Below are positions 56,568 through 64,000 of a stretch of DNA of 64,000 nt, piece after piece. The notes below the pieces were generated by a model. The model was not told where the DNA came from. It did not search any database and saw only the letters and a list, made by a program, of their open reading frames with translations. Where the stretch lies: positions 126,501-190,500 of the forward strand of contig NZ_JAQOMR010000001.1 in the NCBI RefSeq assembly GCF_028401385.1. Reading direction: 5' to 3'. The stretch is from Marinicella algicola. Its GTDB lineage: Bacteria > Pseudomonadota > Gammaproteobacteria > Xanthomonadales > Marinicellaceae. How positions within the stretch are numbered: position 1 is the first letter of the stretch; every line of letters starts with the position of its first letter. Both the position numbers and the translations under genes were made by a program.

Positions 56568-58216
56568 ATGAAGGACATTGAAATTCAGCACGACAACGGC
56601 AATCTGAGCGCCGTTTTCAGCGAAAACGGACTGACGTCGCTGGTGCTCGACGGCGTTGAAATTCTGCGCGGGCTGAGCGCGCCGATCCGTGATCCTTCCT
56701 GGGGCACCATGAAGGAAGATGGGATCGCCACCAACCTCGTGAAAACGGGGGATGGATGGCTTTACACCCGCACCGCCAGGCTTGCGGAGGGCGAAGCCCG
56801 GCAGGAAATGATGATCCGGCTCGAAAGCGACGGCAATGGCTTCTCGGTCACCGCCCGCTTCTCGCTGCAAGCCGAGCGCGGCTTTGCGGCCAACCGTGCC
56901 GGCTTCTGCCTTCTGCATCCGCTCGCAGGCCAAAGGGGGCGCCGCTTCACCTGAAACATCCCGATGGCCGCGAGACCGCTACCCGTTTTCCGGCGCTGAT
57001 CGCGCCTGCCCAACCCGCGCGCGACATTGCCGCCATGGAACACAGGATCGGCGCGATTACCTGCAGCTACCGGTTTTCCGGCGAGGTCTTCGAGATGGAG
57101 GACCAGCGCAACTGGAGCGACGCCAGCTACAAGACCTACTGTCGGCCGCTCTCCCTGCCGGTTCCGATGCGGCTTGAGGCTGGCGAGCGGATCGAGCAGG
57201 AAGTCACAATTATGCTTTCGCGCGATACGACAAACACCGCCGCGCCATCCGCACCGCCCGCATCGCAGGCTGTCAGACTACCCGAATTGCTGCTGATCGC
57301 CGAGCCCGGCGCCATTGCGATGCCACCGGTCCGACCTTCGGGCTGGTTGCTGCGCGAGGACCGGACAACCCGTTTTCCGACGAGGCGCTTTCCGCCTTCG
57401 CCGAGCTGTCGGGCGATACGCCCTTCGATCTTGAATATGTCACCGGGAATGATCCGGAAGCGGAACTCGCCGCCTTTGCTGAACGGCTCTCGCGTCTCGG
57501 ACTGGCCCCCGTCATGTCATCGCTTTGCCGGTCGCCTATCTCAAGAGCTATCAGCCGGAGGGGCCGTGGCCGGATCCCCCACGCCGGAAGACGCCGTCAA
57601 TGCGGCGGCAAGGGCCTTTCCGCAGGCGCGGGTTGGGGTCGGGATGCTGACTCTGTTCACCGAGTTGAATCGATGCCCGCCGCCCCAAGGGCTAGGCGAC
57701 TACGTGACCTATGGCACATCCGCGATCGTTCATGCGGCGGATACGGCAAGTGTCTTCCAGACATTGGAAGCATTGCCCGACATTTTCGCCTCGGCAAAGG
57801 TACATGCCGGCAAGCGGCCCCAGCGACTCGGACTGGTGGCGATCCCGATGCGATCAAACCCGTATGGCGCGGGTCTGGCCGACAATATGGATGGCCGCCC
57901 TAAAGCCATGGCTGGCTTCGACGGCCGCCACTTTACCGGGGAAGGTGCGGCCTTTGCCGCCTGTGCGGTGCTGCTGGCGGCAGCTTGCGGTATCGAGGCG
58001 ATGGCGCTTGCGGCTCCGCGCGGTCCGCTTGGCCTCCATGATGCAAACGGCAAGCCAACCCCGCTTGCCGATCTGATCGAGGCCCTTTCCCGCTTTGCGG
58101 GCGCTGCGATGGAGCTTGTCCGGCATGACGATGGCGCAATGACGCTCTGCGGGCCCGTTGGCAGGCTGCATGTCGATCCGGCGGCGAGGCGCGTTACATA
58201 CACGGAGGATAAATGA
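56568..58216 (+). pseudogene. apnL: D-apionate lactonase, several frameshifts
   Basis: About 550 residues in the family of lactonases that open D-apionolactone to D-apionate. First frame: ENGLTSLVLDGVEILRGLSA, PIRDPSWGTMKEDG, FAANRAGFCLLHPLAG. It changes near 56935 into HRIGAITCSYRFSGEVFEME and DQRNWSDASYKTYCRPLSLP. A middle section 57310-57550 is in another frame (SGDTPFDLEYVTGNDPEAEL). The last frame has VGVGMLTLFTELNRCPPPQG, GTSAIVHAADTASVFQTLEA and GPLGLHDANGKPTPLADLIE. The stop overlaps apsD (ATGA). Family identity is inferred from recognisable segments and pathway context. Confidence 0.75.
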
Positions 58217-59253
58217 TGGCATCTTTCAAAGGGGCATTGATCGGTTGCGGCTTCTTTGCCCGAAACCACCTGCATGCCTGGCGCGGACTTGAAGAGGCCG
58301 AACTTGTTGCTGTCTGCGACCGAGACCGCGGCCGCGCCGAGCAGGCTGCAAAGGAATTCGGCATCGCCGCCGTTTATGACGATGCGGAGGCTCTGTTTGC
58401 GGGCGAAAAACTCGATTTCGTTGATATCGCCACCACCGCGCCTTCTCATCGCCCGCTGGTATCGCAGGCCGTGCAGCATGCGCAGACAGTGATCTGCCAG
58501 AAGCCGTTTGCCGAGGCGCTGGAAGACGGGCAGGCGATGGTCAAGGTTGCCCGCGCGGCAGGGGCGACGCTGATCATCCACGAAAATTTCCGCTGGCAGA
58601 AACCGTTCGTAACGCTAAAGAAAATGGTCGATGAGGGCCGAATAGGCGCGTTGCAATTCGCCCGTTTTTCCTTCCGTCACGGCTTCGACAACTACGTCAA
58701 CCAGCCTTATCTCGCCGAAATCGAGCGCTTCACGATCATGGATGTGGGGCTTCATCTGTTCGATCTCGCGCGCCATTTCATGGGCGATGTCACGCGGATT
58801 TCCTGCAACAGCCAGCGTCTCAATCCGAAGGTGCGCGGCGAGGACGCCTTCACCGCCATGCTGGTTCACGAGACCGGGACCACAACCATCTGCGACTGCT
58901 CGTTCCGCTCGGTGATCGATCCCGATCCGTTTCCGCGCACACTCGCCTGGATCGAGGGCGATACGGGAACGCTGGCGCTGGCAGCAGACGGTCAACTGAC
59001 GTTGCACACAAAGGACGGGCGGCAGGTATTTTATGAAGCGCCCGCAATTCCGGCCTGGGGCGAGGCCCCGTGGCATTTCGTCCAGGACAGCGTCATCCGT
59101 TTTCAAACGCACGTGATCGAGGTGATGGCAGGCCGGGCAGCCGCGCAGCCTTCCGGCGCCGACAACCTCATGACGCTGGCGCTGGCGCTTTCGGCCTATG
59201 ACTCGGCCGCAAGCGGTTCGACCATTCATATCGACAAGGGAGATACGCTTTGA
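58213..59253 (+). CDS. apsD: D-apiose dehydrogenase, GFO/IDH/MocA family
   Basis: 346-residue NAD-dependent dehydrogenase that oxidises D-apiose to D-apionolactone. Rossmann fold: FKGALIGCGFFARNHLHAWR and LVAVCDRDRGRAEQAAKEFG. The EKP-like motif is ICQKPFAEAL, with the catalytic Lys. The substrate-side motif is IMDVGLHLFDLARHFMG, with the catalytic His. Only the central gene of the pathway is undamaged in this window. Starts within the apnL stop (ATGA) and ends within the oiaX start (TTGA), so all three are translationally coupled. The apiose specificity is inferred from the neighbours. Confidence 0.85.
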   Translation: MMASFKGALIGCGFFARNHLHAWRGLEEAELVAVCDRDRGRAEQAAKEFGIAAVYDDAEALFAGEKLDFVDIATTAPSHRPLVSQAVQHAQTVICQKPFAEALEDGQAMVKVARAAGATLIIHENFRWQKPFVTLKKMVDEGRIGALQFARFSFRHGFDNYVNQPYLAEIERFTIMDVGLHLFDLARHFMGDVTRISCNSQRLNPKVRGEDAFTAMLVHETGTTTICDCSFRSVIDPDPFPRTLAWIEGDTGTLALAADGQLTLHTKDGRQVFYEAPAIPAWGEAPWHFVQDSVIRFQTHVIEVMAGRAAAQPSGADNLMTLALALSAYDSAASGSTIHIDKGDTL

Positions 59254-60417
59254 ACGACCGTATCGAAGCCGATTACATCATCGAAACGGCGGGCGAACCG
59301 GAAAGGTCGCCACCACCATGGCTGGCGAGCAATCCTCCGGCACCTTCACGAAGGTCCCCGGCGAGACCCCGGAATTGCTGGAACGCGCCGGAGCACGGGT
59401 TGAAAACCTGGAAATCCTCGAAACCGTCGCCGAACCCTCGCTGCCGGGCGCGCGCCAAGGCGCGCCGATCCGGCGCGCGCGCGTGACGCTGTCCTGGCCA
59501 ATGGCAACCGTCGGGCTTTCCGTGCCGCATCTCTCAATCGTGATTGGCGGCAATCTGTTTGAACTGAAGGATTTCTCCGGCCTGAGACTTGATGACATCC
59601 GCCTGCCGGAGGCTTTTCTCGCAGCCGGACCGGGACCGCGTTTCGGCATCGAGGGAACGCGCCGGCTTTCCGGCGTGCATGGCCGGCCATTAATCGGTAC
59701 GATCGTCAAGCCGTCTGTCGGCCTGCCCCCGAACAGACGGCCGACCTTGCCGAAACCATGGCCGAGGCCGGGCTCGATTTCATCAAGGACGATGAATTGC
59801 AGGCCGACAGCCCCGCCTGTCCCTTCGATGAGCGCGTGGATGCCGTGATGAGGCGACTGAAGCGGCATGCCGAGCGCACCGGAAAACTGCCGATGTTTGC
59901 TTTCAACATCACTGGTGAATTGGACGATATGAAGCGGCGGCGCGACCATGTGCTCAATGCCGGTGGTACCTGTATAATGATGTCGCTCAATGCTGTAGGG
60001 CTTTCAGGTTTCATGGCGATTTCGCGCGACAGTCCGTTGCCGGTTCACGCCCACCGTGCCGGCTGGGGCGCGCTGAGCCGCCATCCGATGCTCGGCTGGT
60101 CGTTTCCGGCATGGTCGAAACTCTGGAGGCTTGCCGGAGCAGACCATATCCATGTGAATGGCCTCGACAACAAGTTCTGCGAGAGCAATGAGAGTGTGAT
60201 CCGCTCGGCCCGCTCCTGCCTCGAACCGCTTGGCGCCTCAAAACCGGCAATCATCATGCCGGTATTTTCCTCGGGCCAGACGCCGAAACAGGTGCCCGAG
60301 ACCTATCGCGCGCTCGGCGCGGACGATCTGATTCACGCCGCAGGCGGCGGCATTCTCGGCCACCCCGGAGGACCTGCCGCGGGGTGGCCGAAATGCGGGC
60401 GGCCTGGGAGGCAGTAA
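59250..60417 (+). pseudogene. oiaX: RuBisCO-like 3-oxo-isoapionate-4-phosphate decarboxylase, frameshifted
   Basis: About 415-residue RuBisCO-like protein. TTG start at 59250 (MNDRIEADYIIETAGEPE), overlapping the apsD stop. The frame changes near 59310 (into MAGEQSSGTFTKVPGETPEL), near 59730 and near 60370. GTIVKPSVGL carries the Lys equivalent to the loop Lys of RuBisCO. GLDFIKDDELQ keeps the Lys-Asp-Asp-Glu metal site, including the carbamylatable Lys. HAHRAGWGALSRHP and HVNGLDNKFCE hold further active-site positions. In the pathway it decarboxylates the OiaK product to L-erythrulose 1-phosphate. Confidence 0.82.
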
Positions 60418-60418
60418 C

Positions 60419-61746
60419 GTGACAGCATTCACGAATGGCAGGCCGGTCTGCGCCTGGTATGGCGATGACTTCACTGGCACCCTCGCCGTTCTGGAAATCT
60501 TCGCCTTCGCCGGGCTTTACGGCGCGGCCTTTCTCAAGATGCCGACGGCGGATGAGATGCTTCGCTTCGAAGGGCTCGACGTCATCGGACTTGCCGGCAC
60601 GGCACGGGCGCAATCGCCCGAATGGATGGACACCAACCTGCCGACGACCTATCGCTGGCTCGCGGCTACGGGCGCCGAGATTGTGGCCTACAAGGCCTGT
60701 TCGACGCTCGATTCAGCCCCTGGAGTCGGCTCCATCGGCCACGCCGCCGAGTTGGGGCTGACGGCGTTTTCGCAATCGTCGGTCGATTGCCTTATCGCCT
60801 GCCCTTCCATGGGGCGCTATCAGGTTTTCGGCAATCTGTTCGCGACCGGCCCTGATGGCGCCGTCCACCGTCTCGATCGGCACCCGGTGATGACCCGCCA
60901 TCCAGTGACCCCTATGCATGAGGCCGATGTCGCACGCCATCTGGCTGCCCAGACCATGCTGCAGACCGTCAGCGCTCATTCGGCGACGACACGACCGGAA
61001 ATCGACGGCATCATCTGTCTCGATGCCTATAATGCCGCCGATATGGAAAGAACAGGCGCTGCGATCTGGAGCGAACGCGGGAAACGGCGATTCGTGATCG
61101 GCTCGCAAGGGGTTCAGGTCGCTCTTGTCGCCCATTTCCGAAAAAAGGCATGCTTGCCTCCCCGCCTGCGCCGCCACGACCCGAGCCGCGTCCGACGGTG
61201 GTCATTTCAGGCTCGGTGTCGCCGACAACGGCAGCGCAGATCGACCATGCGCTTGCCCATGGTTTTGAGGGCATCCGCATCTCGTCCGGACGAGCTGCTG
61301 CCGGGATCGGCCGAGGCCGCATCACAACGGGCCACCGCGAGCGCCAAGGCCATTCTCAACCGGGGACGGATGCCGATCATCTTCAGCGCCACCGGGCCGG
61401 ATGACCCCGCGGTTGCAGCATTCGGCGAACTTGTCCGTCGGCAGGGCCATGCCCCGCAAAGGCGCAGGAACATCTGGGCGAGGCGCTTGGGCAAGTGGCG
61501 CGCTGTGTGCTGGCTAAAACCGGGCTCACCCGTGCCGTGATTGCCGGAGGCGATACCTCCGGGCGGATCATGACCGCCCTGGGCGGGTTGGCCGTTACTG
61601 CGCTTTATCCGGGCAACACACCTGGTACATCGCTCTTCCGACTTGCAGCCGACAATGAACTCGACGGGCTCGAAGTGGCGCTGAAGGGCGGCCAGATGGG
61701 TTCCGTCGATGTATTCACGCAGCTGGCCGGGGAGCAGGCTCTCTGA
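60419..61746 (+). pseudogene. oiaK: 3-oxo-isoapionate kinase, four-carbon acid sugar kinase (DUF1537) family, frameshifted
   Basis: About 440 residues. GTG 60419: RPVCAWYGDDFTGTLAVLEI (N-terminal acid-sugar-binding motif DDFTG), FEGLDVIGLAGTARAQSPEW, YKACSTLDSAPGVGSIGHAA. Frame changes near 61140, 61290 and 61460. Then PTVVISGSVSPTTAAQIDHA, AKAILNRGRMPIIFSATGPD and TRAVIAGGDTSGRIMTALGG (the C-terminal nucleotide-binding GGDTSG motif), ending SVDVFTQLAGEQAL. It phosphorylates 3-oxo-isoapionate for OiaX. Two bases after the oiaX stop. Confidence 0.83.
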
Positions 61747-61759
61747 GATCAGGAAACCG

Positions 61760-62521
61760 GCGGCTGAGCGCAGCCGCATCAACTCGAAGCTTTCGATGCA
61801 GAGAAACTTGCAGCCTGCATCGCCTGGTTGGGATCGATCGAACCGGGCGTGCCGAGTTCTGCGACTTGCGCGATCGTCTTTCCATCACCCAGGCCGCGCC
61901 ACGGCACGGCGCGTTCTGCTGACGCTGACCCGCGAGGGATATGCCGATTATGATGGGAAATACTTCACGCTGACGCCGCAGATCCGGCGCCTCGGGGCTG
62001 GCCTCTCTGCCGCTGCCGCAACTGGTCCAGCGGTGGCTCGATCAGCTTTCCGAGCAGATTGGTGAAAGCTGTTCGGTGGCGCTTCTGGATCAAACCGAAA
62101 TCGTCTATGCCGCCCGCGCGGCGCAGAAGCGTGTCATGTTGATCGGCCGCATGCCCGGCACGCGCCTGCCTGCCTTTGCACCTCTATGGGGCGCATCCTG
62201 CTGGCTTCACGGCCCCGCGAACAGGCGATCGCCCTGATCGAAAAATCCGACCTCACACCGCGCACCTCCTTTTCCGTGACCGACCCGGCGGAGATCCTCG
62301 GGTGTGTCGACCAGGCGCGTGAAGACGGTTTAGCCATTTTCGACCAAGAGGTCGAAGCCGGTCTCCATTCCATCGCTGTGCCGCTGATCGGTAAACGCGG
62401 TAGAACCGTCGCCGCGCTCAACACCGGCATGGCCGCAACGGCCGCAGGCGTGGATACACTAGCCGACACGTTCCTGCCGAAACGGCTTCATGTCCAGGCA
62501 GGCCTGCGCCGCGTGCTCTGA
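61760..62521 (+). pseudogene. IclR-family transcriptional regulator, frameshifted
   Basis: About 250 residues in several frames. The helix-turn-helix half is broken: EFCDLRDRLSITQAA, then in another frame ARRVLLTLTREGYADYDGKY and FTLTPQIRRLG. The effector domain is clearer: LPQLVQRWLDQLSEQIGESC, SVALLDQTEIVYAARAAQKR, VMLIGRMPGTRLPAF, then MGRILLASRPREQAIALIEK and GLHSIAVPLIGKRGRTVAAL, ending at 62521. It is like PcaR/PobR-type regulators. Last gene of the rightward apiose operon and a second candidate regulator for it. Confidence 0.72.
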
Positions 62522-62790
62522 GTGACAACCGGTTTTCCGGCTATGTTGGTGAGCGTTCGTGCGATAAATCGCAGATTCCAAACACGCAACGGCAGCTGGC
62601 CAAGCATGACATCCGCTGTCTGCCTCTTCTCCCAAGGGCAGGCATACCAGCACTTTTGCTGATCGTCGCTCAAGCCGACAATGGCTGTGCGTGACTGCAT
62701 TGCCAGGATCGCCGATCCTGCGACGACAACCCCTCCGGTGCTGTCCGAAATCTCTATCAGACTCCCTCCGACCTCGAAAGGATATACCAT
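62488..62790 (-). CDS. Hypothetical protein, about 100 residues
   Basis: Open frame from ATG 62790 (MVYPFEVGGSLIEISDSTGG), then VVVAGSAILAMQSRTAIVGL, CWYACPWEKRQTADVMLGQL and LRVWNLRFIARTLTNIAGKP. The composition looks protein-like and it lies mostly in a gap with no other gene, but its 3' end overlaps the IclR gene antisense. I recognise no family. It may be a remnant. No clear ribosome binding site. Confidence 0.3.
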   Translation of the reverse strand: MVYPFEVGGSLIEISDSTGGVVVAGSAILAMQSRTAIVGLSDDQQKCWYACPWEKRQTADVMLGQLPLRVWNLRFIARTLTNIAGKPVVTQSTRRRPAWT

Positions 62791-62863
62791 GCGGTTACGC
62801 TCGTGTTTGCGCCTGGGGTTGCTATGCAATCTCTATGGAGGCTGCCAGCATCTGGGGGACGAG

Positions 62864-64000
62864 CTATAACTTGATCGCGATGTTCTTGCTCTTGCAGTAG
62901 GAGAGCATGCCCTCGAGGCCTTTTTCACGACCGAAGCCGGACATCTTGTTGCCGCCAAAGGGCACTTCCACGCCACCGGCAAAATACTCGTTGACGAAGA
63001 TCTGCCCCGCATCGATATCACGGGCGAGCGTCAGGGCCCTGGAGATGTCCTGCGTGTAAATGCCGCCGACGAGCCCATACTGGCAGTCATTGGCAAGCTG
63101 CAGCGCATGTTCGGGATTGTCTGCAATCTGGACGGTCAGTACGGGGCCGAAGATTTCTTCCTGCACCAGATCATCACTGGACGGCGTGTCGGCAATGATC
63201 GTTGGTTTGTAGAACCAGCCTTTGCCGGTTTCCGGATCGGTCGCTACCTCGCCACCGGTGAGGATTTCTGCACCGCGTGCTCTGGCCTGATCGATGATGC
63301 CGGCGACTTTTGCCAGATGTGCGGCGGAATTCAGCGGGCCGAAATCCGGGTCGCGGAGCCCGTGGCCGAGGCCGAATGTTTCAGCCCTGCGAACAAGTTC
63401 GGCGACGAAGTCATCATGGATCGAGCGCTCGATCACCAGCCGCGAGCCTGCCGAACAGATCTGCCCGGCATTTTCGAAGATCGCGCCGAGAACACCATCG
63501 ATGGCCGCTTCGCGATTGCAATCGCCAAGGACGACGACTGGTGATTTCCCGCCAAGTTCCAGCACCAGCCGGGTAACGTGTTCGGCGGCGGTGCGCATCA
63601 CCCGCTGGCCGGTGACTACGGAGCCGGTAAATGTGATCTGGTCGATATCTGGATGCGCTGTCAACGGTGCGCCGACGGCAACGCCGGTTCCGGTGATAAC
63701 ATTGCAGATGCCATCGGGAAGGCCTGCGCGCGACAGCAGTTCGGCGAGCATCAGCGCGGTGAACGGGGTCTGCTCTGCCGGTTTGGCGACAACGCAGCAT
63801 CCGGCGGCGAGGGCGGGGGCCATGCCGCGCGCTGCAGTCGAAATCGGATAGTTCCACGGAATAATTTGCGCGGAAACGCCCATCGGTTCATTCAGGCTGA
63901 AGCCGAGATAGCCTTTTGCCAGCGGAAAGCTTGCGCCCTGCAGCTTGTCGGTAGCGCCGGCGTAATATTCAAAGGCGCGGGCGGCACCCAGAACGTCGCC
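62864..64000 (-). CDS. NAD(P)-dependent aldehyde dehydrogenase, partial at the window edge
   Basis: C-terminal 378 codons of an ALDH; the N-terminus lies beyond 64000. Visible are AQIIPWNYPISTAARGMAPA (cofactor-binding Asn), VVAKPAEQTPFTALMLAELL, ITFTGSVVTGQRVM, catalytic Glu in LVLELGGKSPVVVLGDCN, catalytic Cys in ENAGQICSAGSRLVIERSIH, and EEIFGPVLTVQIADNPEHAL. No frameshift in the visible part. It faces the apiose operon. A role in oxidising an aldehyde derived from pectic sugars is possible but unproven. Confidence 0.9.
   Translation of the reverse strand, partial: GDVLGAARAFEYYAGATDKLQGASFPLAKGYLGFSLNEPMGVSAQIIPWNYPISTAARGMAPALAAGCCVVAKPAEQTPFTALMLAELLSRAGLPDGICNVITGTGVAVGAPLTAHPDIDQITFTGSVVTGQRVMRTAAEHVTRLVLELGGKSPVVVLGDCNREAAIDGVLGAIFENAGQICSAGSRLVIERSIHDDFVAELVRRAETFGLGHGLRDPDFGPLNSAAHLAKVAGIIDQARARGAEILTGGEVATDPETGKGWFYKPTIIADTPSSDDLVQEEIFGPVLTVQIADNPEHALQLANDCQYGLVGGIYTQDISRALTLARDIDAGQIFVNEYFAGGVEVPFGGNKMSGFGREKGLEGMLSYCKSKNIAIKL

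Noticed and set aside
1..64000. CRISPR array, phage module, toxin-antitoxin pair, restriction or other defence system
   Set aside because: No regularly spaced repeats and no nuclease, methylase, Cas, phage structural or toxin family was recognised on either strand.

Overview
The window looks like a GC-rich accessory region (plasmid, second replicon or genomic island) of an alphaproteobacterium, most likely of the Rhizobiales (Hyphomicrobiales). The basis is gene content: IS427-type IS5, IS256, IS3 and IS110 elements, FtrA/GlxA-type AraC and FCD-type GntR regulators, TRAP and ribose-type ABC sugar uptake, and a D-apiose catabolic cluster. No rRNA, no complete tRNA, no replication gene and no CRISPR array is visible.

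Layout. 1-2.4 kb: a divergent MFS/TetR pair, both broken, with an IS5 element between them (TA duplication). 2.8-7.0 kb: an IS3 element whose right end truncates an ABC ATPase gene, a crotonase of the 6-oxocamphor-hydrolase type, and an IS256 element with a perfect 8-bp target duplication. 7.3-29.8 kb: a mosaic of small detoxification and efflux genes, many in divergent regulator/enzyme pairs: two-component system, azoreductase/LysR, hydrolase, epimerase, SDR/TetR, LysR/cupin, LysE remnants, quinone reductase/AraC, SDR, Ada, EamA, endonuclease/exonuclease/phosphatase protein, MFS, old-yellow-enzyme-like oxidoreductase, epimerase, FtrA-like regulator and GST. 30-38 kb: a LacI-controlled unsaturated-uronide module (GH88 hydrolase, complete TRAP transporter, DUF2264 protein). 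38.4-42.7 kb: one IS3 element into which two different IS110 elements have inserted. 42.8-49.8 kb: a TetR regulator, FAD monooxygenase, HlyD-type fragment, XRE/alcohol dehydrogenase pair and IS6 and IS110 relics. 50.0-62.5 kb: a D-apiose/D-apionate pathway with its own ABC importer and two regulators. 62.9 kb to the end: an aldehyde dehydrogenase running off the edge.

How it works together. In the apiose island an ABC importer (binding protein, two permeases, ATPase) would bring in the sugar. ApsD oxidises apiose to apionolactone, ApnL opens the lactone, ApnO turns apionate into 3-oxo-isoapionate, OiaK phosphorylates it and the RuBisCO-like OiaX decarboxylates it. A TATACCAGTA motif lies in both divergent control regions. 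About 12 kb upstream, the GH88/TRAP/DUF2264 module handles unsaturated uronides. Apiose is a building block of plant rhamnogalacturonan II and apiogalacturonan, so together these suggest growth on plant pectin debris.

Caution. Well over twenty otherwise well-conserved genes carry single-base frameshifts, and where the expected reading frame allows the original base to be inferred, most are one-base contractions of homopolymers. Much of the apparent decay may therefore be sequencing error. Truncations at IS junctions, internal deletions and nested insertions cannot be explained that way and look real.
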